Shown here: one piece after another, positions 6,249 to 14,698 of the stretch
Position numbering within the stretch: position 1 is the first letter of the stretch
Layout of the letters: every line of letters starts with the position of its first letter
Source: VRUE01 sp035712345
GTDB taxonomy: Bacteria > Actinomycetota > Thermoleophilia > Solirubrobacterales > 70-9
Assembly (NCBI GenBank): GCA_035712345.1
Contig: DASTAY010000035.1
Coordinates: forward strand, 1 to 64,000
Reading direction: 5' to 3'
DNA length: 64,000 nucleotides
The notes under the pieces: generated by a model
Databases searched by the model: none
What the model saw: only the letters and a program-made list of their open reading frames with translations
What the model was told of the DNA's origin: nothing
Made by a program: the position numbers and the translations under genes

Positions 6249-8546
6249 GTGCGCCGGATCACCTTCTCGCGGAACTACACCCTCTCCCTCTCCCGCACCT
6301 GCCAGTGCTACTGCAAGTACTGCGCTTTCGCGACGCACCAGGCGCACATCCACTCGCCGGACGAGGTCGAAGCTCGCCTGGACGAGGCCGAGCGCCGCAA
6401 CGCCAAGGAGCTCCTGGTCCTCACCGGCGAGCGCCCGGAGATCAACCCGGTGGTCGCCGCCAAGCTCTCCGAATGGGGCCACGAGGACTTCACGTCCTAC
6501 GTCGTCTGGAGCTGCGAAAAGGCCCTGGAGCGCGGCATCCTGCCGCACACGAACATCGGGGTGCTCAGCTCTGAAGACCTGGCCCGCTTGCGAGAGGTCA
6601 CTGCCTCTCAAGGGCTGATGTTGGAGTCCGCCTCCGAGCGCCTGATGGACACCGTCCACGCCGGTTCCCCCACCAAGCATCCGGCGCAGCGCCTCGCGAC
6701 GATCGAGGCCGCCGGTGCGCTGAAGATCCCGTTCACCAGCGGCATCCTCGTCGGCATCGGCGAGGCCGATGAAGAGCAGGTGCAGTCGCTTGAAGCTTTG
6801 GCAGCCCTTCACTCCGAGTACGGCCATCTCCAGGAGGTCATCCTCCAGAACTTCGTTCCGCACCCTCGCTACTACGGCCAGGAGGTCGCCGACATCGCGG
6901 ATGAGGCGTCTCTCCGAAGGTGGGGGGGCGACGGGGACCCCTCCGCTGGGGCTCCGCGCCGGGAGCGCGGCGAAGGGACCGATCGTCGGCTGCTACGCGA
7001 GTTCCCATCGGAGGGGTCCCCGTCGCCTCTTCCGCGGGACGCCTCATCCGACGAGTTGCCCGTGCCTAGCTGGGCGAGCCCGGTCTCGGTGGATGACATC
7101 AAGCGATTGATCTCCGAGTGCAAACGGCTGATGCCGGACGTCGGGATTCAGGTGCCGCCAAATCTCTCGGACGATTGGGCTGAGCTGGTCGAGGCCGGAG
7201 CTACCGATCTTGGCGGGCTGTCGGCGAATGGGGACCACATCTCGCCTGAGGAGCCGTTCCCGAGTCCGCATCAGGTGCGCAAGGAGCTGGCGCCGCGGGG
7301 CTATGCGCTGACCGAGCGGCTCTGCGTCTACCCGCAGTACATGGACTCCGAGTGGATGGAGCAGGGGGTCCTCGACGTGATCAAGCTGAAGTACTGGAGC
7401 TTCATCCCGCGCAGGGGTTCTGGGCGGCGCAGCGAGGAGGCGATCGATTCGAGGCTGGCGCCGCGGGCGATCGAGAAGGGACGCGACGGCATTGAGCTGA
7501 GCGAGGACGAGTTGACGGCGCTGTTCGCCGAGACCCGTCCCGAGGTGATCGAGGAGATGCGGGTCGCCGCGGACGGGCTGCGGGAGGAGCTGGTGGGGGA
7601 GACGGCGACGTTCGTCGTCAATCGCAACATCAACTTCACCAACATCTGCGTCGTCGGCTGCGCCTTCTGCGGCTTCGGGCAGGGGAAGCGGTCACCCGAC
7701 GCCTACGAGGTGTCCGAGGAGGACTTCGCGGCGCGGATCTCCGAAGCGGTCGATTTCGGCGCGACCGAGATCTGCATGCAGGGCGGCATCCATCCCGACC
7801 TGACCCTGGAGGAGTACGGCAGGTGGCTGCGGCTGGCCAAGCGGGTGGCGCCGCAGCTGCACCTGCACGCCTACTCGCCGATGGAGGTCCACTACATGTG
7901 CGAGCGCTCGGGCAAGGGGCCCGACGAGGTGTTCGAGTACCTGCTCGAGTGCGGGCTCGGCTCGACGCCGGGGACGGCGGCCGAGGTGCTCGACGACGGC
8001 GTGCGGCAGCGGATCTCGCCGAACAAGCTGCCGGCGCGGCGCTGGGTCGAGATCGTCGAAGCCTCGCACCGCGCCGGGCTGCGCTCCACCTCGACCGTCA
8101 TGTTCGGCCACATCGAGGAGCCGCGCGAGCTGGCCCGCCACATGCGCGTCGTGCGGGCGCTGCAGGAGCGCACCGGCGGCATCACCGAGTTCGTCCCGCT
8201 CAGCTTCATCCCCTTCAACACGATGCTCGGGCGCACGCACGGGATCGAGGAGATCGCGGCGGGCGAGAACCTCAAGCACACCGCCGCCTTCCGCCTGGCG
8301 CTCGGCCGCACGATCCCCAACCTGCAGGCGAGCTGGGTGAAGATGGGGCTCGACGCCGCCACCGAGGCGCTGCGCTGGGGCGTCAACGACCTCGGCGGCA
8401 CGCTGATGGAGGAGAACATCTCGCGCATGGCCGGCTCCCAGCACGGCGTGCGACTGGACCCCGAGCAGCTGATCGCAGCGGCGCGAGCAGCCGGTCGAGT
8501 GCCCGCTCAGCGGACGACGCTGTACGAGGTCATCGAGACTTATTAA
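6249..8546 (+). CDS. fbiC: FO synthase, CofG-CofH fusion (radical SAM), with an in-frame palindromic insertion
   Basis: This enzyme makes 7,8-didemethyl-8-hydroxy-5-deazariboflavin (FO), the chromophore of F420, from a pyrimidine precursor and tyrosine. From GTG 6249 it is 765 residues with two radical-SAM halves: CX3CX2C at residues 18/22/25 (CQCYCKYC, CofG half) and 467/471/474 (CVVGCAFC, CofH half). The CofG half holds an extra ~51 residues (about 217-267, low complexity, rich in Gly, Arg, Ser and Pro) encoded exactly by the 153 bp palindrome at 6898-7050. An upstream ATG at 6225 is possible, but conserved sequence begins at RRITFSRNYT. Confidence 0.93.
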   Translation: MRRITFSRNYTLSLSRTCQCYCKYCAFATHQAHIHSPDEVEARLDEAERRNAKELLVLTGERPEINPVVAAKLSEWGHEDFTSYVVWSCEKALERGILPHTNIGVLSSEDLARLREVTASQGLMLESASERLMDTVHAGSPTKHPAQRLATIEAAGALKIPFTSGILVGIGEADEEQVQSLEALAALHSEYGHLQEVILQNFVPHPRYYGQEVADIADEASLRRWGGDGDPSAGAPRRERGEGTDRRLLREFPSEGSPSPLPRDASSDELPVPSWASPVSVDDIKRLISECKRLMPDVGIQVPPNLSDDWAELVEAGATDLGGLSANGDHISPEEPFPSPHQVRKELAPRGYALTERLCVYPQYMDSEWMEQGVLDVIKLKYWSFIPRRGSGRRSEEAIDSRLAPRAIEKGRDGIELSEDELTALFAETRPEVIEEMRVAADGLREELVGETATFVVNRNINFTNICVVGCAFCGFGQGKRSPDAYEVSEEDFAARISEAVDFGATEICMQGGIHPDLTLEEYGRWLRLAKRVAPQLHLHAYSPMEVHYMCERSGKGPDEVFEYLLECGLGSTPGTAAEVLDDGVRQRISPNKLPARRWVEIVEASHRAGLRSTSTVMFGHIEEPRELARHMRVVRALQERTGGITEFVPLSFIPFNTMLGRTHGIEEIAAGENLKHTAAFRLALGRTIPNLQASWVKMGLDAATEALRWGVNDLGGTLMEENISRMAGSQHGVRLDPEQLIAAARAAGRVPAQRTTLYEVIETY
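6898..7050. repeat. Palindromic element C, inserted in frame within fbiC
   Basis: The outer arms are CGGATGAGGCGTC at 6898-6910 and its exact reverse complement at 7038-7050. The inner arms are 19 bp (GGCGACGGGGACCCCTCCG at 6927-6945, reverse complement at 7009-7027). The length is 153 bp, exactly 51 codons, with no stop in the host frame. It falls in the CofG region between the YYGQEV and WASPV segments, where other CofG proteins have only a short linker (recalled family knowledge, no alignment run). Confidence 0.85.
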
Positions 8547-8578
8547 GTTCCCGATTGGACGTTTGATCTAGCGCTATC

Positions 8579-9403
8579 GTGCGCAGATCGCTTTGCGTTC
8601 TGCAGGGGTGGGGAATGGGTTCCCGGGGCTGGCGATCGTCTCCTTGGTCGCCCTGCTCGGCGCGCTCGCGCTCGCGATCCTGGTTTGCCCTGCAGCCCTG
8701 GGCGCCCGTCTCGATCGCCCCTCAGCTCGGCTTGGCGCCCGGCATCGGGGTGGCTCTGGGCGACGCGACACCCGTTGCGTCCGGAAAGGCCTTCGCCGTC
8801 GGGCCGGCGCGACAGACGCAGGGAAGCGGGAAGGAGCTCGTTGCCGCCGAGGCAAGCGCCGTTGGCGGCGGGCCGAAGCTCGTCTCGGGTCTCGCCGCAG
8901 CCCAGGCGGTTGCGCGACCGACTCCGGCCTCGCCGGTCCGAGCCGCCCCCGAGACCCCGCAGCCGGCTTCGCGGGGACCTGTGTCGTCGCCGGTGGTCGA
9001 GCCCGAGCCCGGGCAGCCACCTCCGCCCGAGCCGACGCCGACGCCGGTCGCCGCGCCGGGGGAACCGCCGCCGCAGGCCGCCGCCGCTGTGCCCAGGAGC
9101 TCGCCCGGCCTCGGGGACGGTCCCCAGGCCGCGGGCGGCGGCGAAATCGGCGTCATCGAAGGCGAAATGCCGGCGGGCGAAATGCCGGAAGAAGAAACAG
9201 AGGAAACGAGGGGAGACGAATGCACGCCCCCCTTCACCCTCTTCTATGCAGGCGCGCGGCACGAAGTTGCGGTCTGCTTCGAGGTCGTTGGCGACGAAGC
9301 GGGGCTTTGCCTGCTGCTCGATGGAGAAGTGATCGATATCGGCAGCGAGGGCGGCCAGTCGCCCCCGCTCGAAACCCAAGGCGAAGAGCCCGCTCTACCC
9401 TGA
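8579..9403 (+). CDS. Pro/Ala-rich hypothetical protein, possibly frameshifted near its start
   Basis: The frame open from GTG 8579 codes for 274 residues: a long low-complexity Pro/Ala/Gly/Glu region (about residues 95-200) and a short C-terminal segment with FTLFYAGARHEVAVCFEV. The N-terminus in this frame is Arg/Ser/Trp-rich and unnatural. The overlapping frame from ATG 8593 instead gives a good membrane anchor (GLAIVSLVALLGALALAILV). An indel at about 8685-8720 would join the anchor to the Pro-rich part, so this may be a membrane-anchored protein with a frameshift or sequencing error. Function unknown. Confidence 0.5.
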   Translation: MRRSLCVLQGWGMGSRGWRSSPWSPCSARSRSRSWFALQPWAPVSIAPQLGLAPGIGVALGDATPVASGKAFAVGPARQTQGSGKELVAAEASAVGGGPKLVSGLAAAQAVARPTPASPVRAAPETPQPASRGPVSSPVVEPEPGQPPPPEPTPTPVAAPGEPPPQAAAAVPRSSPGLGDGPQAAGGGEIGVIEGEMPAGEMPEEETEETRGDECTPPFTLFYAGARHEVAVCFEVVGDEAGLCLLLDGEVIDIGSEGGQSPPLETQGEEPALP

Positions 9404-9407
9404 GTCG

Positions 9408-10394
9408 ATGCGGGCGATGGTCCTGGAGCGGCAGCGCGAGCAACTGCGTCTCGCCGAGCTGCCGGAGCCGAAGCCCGGACCGGGTCAGGTGCTGCTCTCG
9501 ATCGCGGCCTGCGGGGTCTGTCGAACCGACCTGCACATAGTCGATGCCGAGTTGACCGAGCCGAAGCTGCCGCTCGTCCTCGGCCACCAGATCGTCGGCA
9601 CGGTCGCAGCGGTCGGGGAGGTGGCGGAGCGGTTCGCCGTCGGCGAGCGGGTCGGCGTCCCCTGGCTCGGCTGGGCCTGCGGCGCCTGCCGCTACTGCAC
9701 GAACGGGCGCGAGAACCTCTGCGACCGCGCCCGCTTCACCGGCTATGACATCGACGGTGGCTATGCGGAGATGGCGGTCGCCGACGAGCGCTTCTGCTTC
9801 CCGATCCCACCAAGCCTCCCTGACGAGGAAGCGGCGCCGCTGCTCTGCGCGGGGTTGATCGGCTACCGGGCGCTGCGCCTCGTCGGCGACGCGGAGCGCC
9901 TCGGCTTCTACGGCTTTGGCGCCTCGGCCCACATCCTCTGTCAGCTCGCCGTCCACCAGGGGCGACGCGTCTTCGTCTTCACCCGCGAGGGCGACGCCGA
10001 CGGCCAGGCCTTCGCCCGCCGCCTCGGCGCCGAGTGGGCCGGCGCCTCGGGTGAAGCCCCGCCGGAGGAGCTCGACGGCGCGATCGTCTTCGCCCCGGTC
10101 GGCTCGCTGATGACCGAGGCCCTCCGCGCGAGCGCCAAGGGCGCGAGGATCGTCAGCGCGGGCATCCACATGACCGACATCCCATCCTTTCCCTACGACC
10201 AGCTCTGGGGAGAGCGCTCACTCTCCTCCGTCGCCAACCTGACGCGTCAGGATGGCGATGAGTTCCTGCAGCTCGCCCCGCAAGTCCCCGTCCGCACTCG
10301 GGTTCAGGTTCGCCCACTCGAGGATGCGAACGAGGCGCTCGCGTCGATCCGGGACGGCAGTCTCGAGGGCGCCGCTGTGCTCCGGATCGCGTGA
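9408..10394 (+). CDS. Zinc-dependent alcohol dehydrogenase family protein
   Basis: A 328-residue medium-chain dehydrogenase. Catalytic zinc ligands are seen in ACGVCRTDLH (Cys) and LGHQIVGTV (His). The structural-zinc cysteine lobe is GACRYCTNGRENLCDRA. A nucleotide-binding turn, LGFYGFGASAHI, replaces the classic GxGxxG. It probably oxidises alcohols or reduces aldehydes with NAD(P); the substrate is unknown. It lies between fbiC and the convergent cofE without an obvious link to F420. Confidence 0.9.
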   Translation: MRAMVLERQREQLRLAELPEPKPGPGQVLLSIAACGVCRTDLHIVDAELTEPKLPLVLGHQIVGTVAAVGEVAERFAVGERVGVPWLGWACGACRYCTNGRENLCDRARFTGYDIDGGYAEMAVADERFCFPIPPSLPDEEAAPLLCAGLIGYRALRLVGDAERLGFYGFGASAHILCQLAVHQGRRVFVFTREGDADGQAFARRLGAEWAGASGEAPPEELDGAIVFAPVGSLMTEALRASAKGARIVSAGIHMTDIPSFPYDQLWGERSLSSVANLTRQDGDEFLQLAPQVPVRTRVQVRPLEDANEALASIRDGSLEGAAVLRIA

Positions 10395-10406
10395 CGGGTG
10401 GCAGCC

Positions 10407-11216
10407 TCAGCGGAATAAGTCCTCGTTTCTGGGCCGACGAAGGGCAGCGGCGCCCGGCCCGTCTTCCGGGGTGACGTAGCGAGCCAGACCGCGGACGACG
10501 ACGGCCGGGACACGGCTGGCCTTGTTGCGAACGAGGTCGGCGGCTGCCGCTGCCTGGTCGGCTACGGCGATCATGGTTGCTTCGAGCCGGCGGCCGCTCG
10601 CGTCGGCGCGGCCGCGCCAGTCGTCGAGCGGGGCGATGCCGGCGCAGCCGATCGCCACCTCGGATTGGCCGAGGCGCCAGGCGCGGCCGAAGCTGTCGGA
10701 AATCACCACCCCGATGAGCGGAGAGCCGGGGGAGGGCTCGGCGGAACCTCCCCGCTGTTGCTCCGACGAGTCCTCCCCCGGCTCTCCCCCCAACGCCTTG
10801 GCGATTTCTGCCCTTATCCGCCGCGCCGAGGCGTCCGGGTCCTCAGGCAGTAGGCAGACCGTGCCCTCGGGCATGTTGGAGGTGTCGATGCCGGCGTTGG
10901 CGCAGACGAAGCCGTGCTTGGTCTCGACGATCAGCACGCCGCGCTCGGCGCGCAGCACCTCATGGCTCTCGGCGAGGATCAGCTCGACCAGAGCCGGCTC
11001 CTTGCCCAGCACGGGGGCCAGGCGCCGTGCCTCGGCGCCGGGGATCGCGCCGGCGAGGGGGAGCACCCGTCCCTCCGCCTTGGAGACGATCTTCTGCGAG
11101 ATGACGAGCACGTCGCCGTCGCGCGGCTCCGCCCGCGCGGCGATCTCGGCACCAACGGACTTCCCCGCTTCGATCTCGGGCAGCCCCTCGATTCCGACCA
11201 CGCGCAGCTCACTCAT
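10407..11216 (-). CDS. cofE: F420-0:gamma-glutamyl ligase, carrying an in-frame palindromic insertion
   Basis: This enzyme adds gamma-linked glutamates to F420-0 using GTP. The 269-residue protein has the CofE landmarks VLVISQKIVSKAEGR, NAGIDTSNMPEG and VVISDSFGRAWR. Residues about 144-166 (EDSSEQQRGGSAEPSPG region) are an insertion encoded by the palindrome at 10720-10787, just before the VVISDSFGR strand. There is no FbiB-type C-terminal nitroreductase domain, so this is the stand-alone form. It starts at ATG 11216, after cofC; the gap holds a hairpin with GGTTCCTT/AAGGAACC arms (11222-11256). Confidence 0.92.
   Translation of the reverse strand: MSELRVVGIEGLPEIEAGKSVGAEIAARAEPRDGDVLVISQKIVSKAEGRVLPLAGAIPGAEARRLAPVLGKEPALVELILAESHEVLRAERGVLIVETKHGFVCANAGIDTSNMPEGTVCLLPEDPDASARRIRAEIAKALGGEPGEDSSEQQRGGSAEPSPGSPLIGVVISDSFGRAWRLGQSEVAIGCAGIAPLDDWRGRADASGRRLEATMIAVADQAAAAADLVRNKASRVPAVVVRGLARYVTPEDGPGAAALRRPRNEDLFR
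10720..10787. repeat. Palindromic element B, inserted in frame within cofE
   Basis: Perfect 16 bp arms (GGAGAGCCGGGGGAGG at 10720-10735, reverse complement at 10772-10787) enclose a loop with CCTCCCCGCTGTTGCTC. The loop matches that of element A (1812-1876) almost exactly, while the arms are different sequences. It is translated as part of cofE without breaking the frame. Confidence 0.85.
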
Positions 11217-11264
11217 CGCGGGGTTCCTTCCTGACGCATAGTGTCGATAAGGAACCACGCAATG

Positions 11265-11906
11265 TCATATGCCGAGGGCTTTGGCGGTGCGGCGGGCGCG
11301 CTTCGACCCCTCGGCGAGCTTCCGAGTGAGGGCGACGACGTCGGCCGGCGTGTCGAGATCGAGCGCCAGCGAGGGCAGCTCCTCGACCGCGAAGGGGACG
11401 CCGGCCTCGCGAGCCGCGGCGACGTGGCGGGCGCAGCTGCCCTCGCCGAAGGCCGGCTCGATCGCGCTCGGCGGCGTCAGCACGAGCGCGTTGGTGCCGC
11501 TGCCGTGGCGGTCGGGGACGATCGCGACGTAGCGCGCCGGCAGCCCGGTCAGCAGGCGGTCGAGCTCGCGCGGATCGAGCAGCGGGCAGTCTCCCGGGAG
11601 GAGGACGACGCACTCGGCGCCTTCGACCTCGGCCCGCGCGATCCCCGCCAGAGCGGCCTCGACGTGGCCGGCGTCGGCCGGGTCGGGCAGTACGTCGCAG
11701 CCCGCCGGCGTGGCTATCTCCTGCGCCAGCGGGTCGCCGCTGACCAGGATCGTGCGCTCGACCGAGCGCGACGCCGCGATCGCCTCGAGCGTGTCCTCGA
11801 GCATCGCCGCAACCAGCGCCCGGCGGCGCTCCTCGTCGAGGCCGGCGGCGAGTCGCTGCTTCGCCGCGGCGAAGCGCTTCACCGGCAGGATCGCGGTTGC
11901 CTTCAC
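11265..11906 (-). CDS. cofC: 2-phospho-L-lactate (or phosphoenolpyruvate) guanylyltransferase
   Basis: A 213-residue nucleotidyltransferase: N-terminal ILPVKRFAAAKQRL, the central VVLLPGDCPLLDP acidic motif and PDRHGSGTNAL. These mark CofC/FbiD, which activates phospholactate or PEP with GTP for transfer to FO. The GTG start at 11906 overlaps the cofD stop, so the pair is translationally coupled. Confidence 0.92.
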   Translation of the reverse strand: MKATAILPVKRFAAAKQRLAAGLDEERRRALVAAMLEDTLEAIAASRSVERTILVSGDPLAQEIATPAGCDVLPDPADAGHVEAALAGIARAEVEGAECVVLLPGDCPLLDPRELDRLLTGLPARYVAIVPDRHGSGTNALVLTPPSAIEPAFGEGSCARHVAAAREAGVPFAVEELPSLALDLDTPADVVALTRKLAEGSKRARRTAKALGI

Positions 11907-12829
11907 TCGCCCGCGAGCTCGGCGGCGTAGTCGAGCACGATTCGCGCCAGCCGGGCCCGGCCGGCGGCGCCTTCCATCAGCGTCGGCGCCGCCAGGGTCG
12001 GTATCCCCTCCGGCGGCGGGTCCGGATCGCCTTCGTCGACGACCATCGCCTCGACCAGGCCGGCGTAGAGCGAGGCGACGCCGGCGGCGGTCGAGGGGCG
12101 GCCGACGGCGGCCATGAAGCGCTCGGTCGGTCCCTTGACGACCTCGCCGGCGACGTAGGGGCTGACCGCGACCACCGGCGCGCCCGAGGCGGAGATCGCC
12201 TCGCGCATCCCGGGCACGGCGAGGATCGGGCCGATGCTGATCACCGGGTTGGAGGGGCCGATCACGATCGCCTCGGCGTCGGCCAGCGCGGCCAGCACCT
12301 CGGCGCTCGGCGCGGCCTCGGCGATCCCCTCCAGCTCGACGCCGTGCACCTCGGGGATGCCGCCGTCGACGATCAAGTACTCCTGCAGGTCGCGCCGCCC
12401 GGCCGCGGTCATCACCTTGGTCCGCACTGGCGCGTCGCACATCGGCAGCACCCGCGCCTCGACGCCGAGCCCACGGGCGATCTGTGCCTGCGCGTCGGTC
12501 GGGCGGCCGCCCTCGGCGAGGAACTGGCGCCGGTAGAGACAGGCGGCGAGGTCGCGGTCCGAGAGGCTGAACCAGTCCGGGGCGCCCAGCCGCGAGAGCC
12601 GCTCGAAGACGGTGAAGCTGTCGTCGCGCAGCCCCCAGCCGCGCTCGGGGTCGATTTCGCCGCTGAGCCAGTAGGTGACCAGATCGGGGTCGGGGGAGAC
12701 GTGGACGCCCAGGACCTCGATGTCGTCGGCGGTGTTGGCGATCACCGCCAGCTCGGCGCCGATCTCCTCCTGCATCCCGGCGGCGAGTTTGGCTCCGCCG
12801 GTGCCACCGGCCAGCAGCGCGACCCTCAT
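11903..12829 (-). CDS. cofD: 2-phospho-L-lactate transferase (F420 biosynthesis)
   Basis: A 308-residue protein with the CofD/FbiA opening (LLAGGTGGAKLAAGM), the NTADDIEVLGVHVSPDPD segment and VIGPSNPVISIGPIL. It transfers the phospholactyl or enolpyruvyl moiety onto FO to give (dehydro)F420-0. It is first of the cofD-cofC-cofE set on the minus strand and lies 13 bp after the F420 reductase gene. Confidence 0.94.
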   Translation of the reverse strand: MRVALLAGGTGGAKLAAGMQEEIGAELAVIANTADDIEVLGVHVSPDPDLVTYWLSGEIDPERGWGLRDDSFTVFERLSRLGAPDWFSLSDRDLAACLYRRQFLAEGGRPTDAQAQIARGLGVEARVLPMCDAPVRTKVMTAAGRRDLQEYLIVDGGIPEVHGVELEGIAEAAPSAEVLAALADAEAIVIGPSNPVISIGPILAVPGMREAISASGAPVVAVSPYVAGEVVKGPTERFMAAVGRPSTAAGVASLYAGLVEAMVVDEGDPDPPPEGIPTLAAPTLMEGAAGRARLARIVLDYAAELAGE

Positions 12830-12842
12830 CGCTTCGCCGCCC

Positions 12843-13535
12843 TCACGCCCAGTGATCCCCTTCCGGCAGCCCCGTCAGCTTGATCCCGGCGTGGGTCTTG
12901 TAGCGGACGTTGACCGAGATCAGCAGCGGCGTCAGCTGCTCGACGATCCGCGCCGTCTCCAGCGGGCCGGCGTTGACGGGGCGCAGGCCCGGGATCAGCT
13001 CGATCAGCCGCGCGACGCGCGCCTTGTCGGCCTTGCGGTCGCCGCAGACGAGCACGTCCTCGTCGAGCACGGCGTCGGGATCGGCGAGGCTGGGGGCGCC
13101 GACCGAGTGCAGCGCGGCGACGACGGTGACGCCCTCGGGGACCATCTCCTGCGCCTGCTGCGCCGCCGAGCCCTGCCAGACGCCGAGCGTGCGCGTCGCC
13201 TTGCCGCTGACCGCGGCGGCGAGCGGCACGGTGCAGTCGACCAGGATCTGCCCTGGGCGCAGCGCCTCGCGAAGGTTGTTCAAGTTCTCCGACTGGGCGC
13301 GGAACGGGACGGTGAGGAAGACTACCTCGGCGCGCTTCGCGGCCTCCTCGTTGAGCAGCCCCTCGACCTCCGCGCCGGGCACCGCCTCGCGCAGCCTCGC
13401 GGCCGCCTCCTCGGCCCGCTCGGCCGAACGCGAGCCGATCAAGACCGGCTGTCCGGCGATCGCCCAGCGCAGGGCCAAGCCGGCGCCGAGGGCGCCGGTG
13501 CCGCCGACGATCGGTATCGGTTCGCGCTCGCTCAA
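12843..13535 (-). CDS. npdG: NADPH-dependent F420 reductase
   Basis: A 230-residue Rossmann protein starting IPIVGGTGALGAGLALRWA, with IGSRSAERA after the second strand and the FLTVPFRAQ segment of F420:NADP oxidoreductases. It moves hydride between NADPH and F420 in the cytoplasm. Its position before cofD supports an operon that makes and reduces F420. The start is a TTG at 13535; no better start is available in the frame. Confidence 0.88.
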   Translation of the reverse strand: MSEREPIPIVGGTGALGAGLALRWAIAGQPVLIGSRSAERAEEAAARLREAVPGAEVEGLLNEEAAKRAEVVFLTVPFRAQSENLNNLREALRPGQILVDCTVPLAAAVSGKATRTLGVWQGSAAQQAQEMVPEGVTVVAALHSVGAPSLADPDAVLDEDVLVCGDRKADKARVARLIELIPGLRPVNAGPLETARIVEQLTPLLISVNVRYKTHAGIKLTGLPEGDHWA

Positions 13536-13563
13536 GGCTCGCGGAGTCTATGCTCACCCGCCT

Positions 13564-14298
13564 ATGAGGCTGGAGGGACGCAAAGCGCTCGTCACCGGCG
13601 GCGCCAGCGGGATCGGCGCGGCGATCGCCGCTCGGCTCGCCGGCGAGGGCGCCGAGGTCTGGATCGGCGACGTCGACGCGGAGGGCGCGGCGCGTGTCGC
13701 CGGCGAGGTCAACGGCCACTCGCTGACGCTCGACGTGACCGCGCTCGAGTCGGCCAAAGCGGCGGTCGAGCAGATCGGCGCGCTCGACATCCTCGTCAAC
13801 AACGCCGGCACCGACGAGTTCGGCTTCTTTACCTACACGACGCCCGAGCAGTGGCAGAAGGTGATCGGGGTCAACCTCTTCGGCGTGCTCAACTGCACCC
13901 ACGCGGTACTGCCCGCGATGCAGCAGGCGGGCTACGGCCGCATCGTCAGCATCTCCTCCGAGGCGGGCCGGGTGGGGTCGAAGGGCTCCGCGGTCTACTC
14001 TGCCGCCAAGGGCGGCGTCATCTCCTTCATGAAGGTGATCGCGCGCGAGAACGCCCGCTACGGGATCACCGCCAACTCGATCGCCCCGGGCCCGATCGAG
14101 ACGCCGCTGCTGATGGGGGCCGCGGAGTTCGGCGAGATCGGCGAAAAATTGATCGAGAACATGAAAGAGGGCACGCAGATGAAGCGCCTCGGCCAGCCCG
14201 ACGAGGTCGCCGCCGCGGTTGCCTTCCTCGCCTCCGACGACGCCACCTACGTGACCGGGGAGACCCTGGGCGTGAGCGGCGGCCTGGGGATGGTCTGA
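13564..14298 (+). CDS. SDR-family oxidoreductase
   Basis: A 244-residue classical short-chain dehydrogenase: TGGASGIG cofactor motif near residue 12, LVNNAG, catalytic Ser in SISSEAG and YSAAK (Tyr/Lys), and the usual C-terminal VTGETLGVSGG. An acidic residue after the second strand (GDVDAEG) favours NAD. It is divergent from npdG by 28 bp, and its stop overlaps the ATG of a thioesterase. The substrate is unknown, possibly a 3-hydroxyacyl-CoA given the neighbours. Confidence 0.9.
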   Translation: MRLEGRKALVTGGASGIGAAIAARLAGEGAEVWIGDVDAEGAARVAGEVNGHSLTLDVTALESAKAAVEQIGALDILVNNAGTDEFGFFTYTTPEQWQKVIGVNLFGVLNCTHAVLPAMQQAGYGRIVSISSEAGRVGSKGSAVYSAAKGGVISFMKVIARENARYGITANSIAPGPIETPLLMGAAEFGEIGEKLIENMKEGTQMKRLGQPDEVAAAVAFLASDDATYVTGETLGVSGGLGMV

Positions 14299-14687
14299 TG
14301 GCGGAGGCGGCGCAGGGCCTCGTGCCCGGGATCGAGCGCAGTGACGAGTTCACCGTCGCCGCGCCACTGGTCACCGACGTCGGCGGCACGATCGGCGCCG
14401 GGGTGCTCTCGACCCCGGGGATGATCGGGATGATGGAGGGCAGCGCCTCGATGCTCGCCTTCGAGCACCTGCCCGAGGGCCAGGCGACGGTCGGCTTCGA
14501 GGTCTGCATCAAGCACGTCGCCGCCGCGGCGGAGGGCGCCACCTGCCGGACCCGGGTGACCCTGCGCGAGGTCGTCGATGGGCGCAAGCTGCGCTTCGAC
14601 GTCGAAGTGAGCGAAGGCGAGCGGACGATCGGCGTCGGCACGCACGAGCGGCGCGTGGTCGGCCAGGCCGGCCCGCCGACGGCGTAG
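14298..14687 (+). CDS. Hotdog-fold thioesterase family protein (fluoroacetyl-CoA thioesterase-like)
   Basis: A 129-residue hotdog protein of the FlK-like type: STPGMIGMMEGSASMLAFEHL (helix and substrate wall), GFEVCIKHVAAAAEG, and VSEGERTIGVGTHER. Such enzymes hydrolyse small acyl-CoA esters or remove toxic ones. It is translationally coupled to the SDR upstream and lies 11 bp before HMG-CoA lyase, so a role in short-chain acyl-CoA metabolism is likely. Its exact activity is inferred. Confidence 0.75.
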   Translation: MAEAAQGLVPGIERSDEFTVAAPLVTDVGGTIGAGVLSTPGMIGMMEGSASMLAFEHLPEGQATVGFEVCIKHVAAAAEGATCRTRVTLREVVDGRKLRFDVEVSEGERTIGVGTHERRVVGQAGPPTA

Positions 14688-14698
14688 CCTCGATTCGC

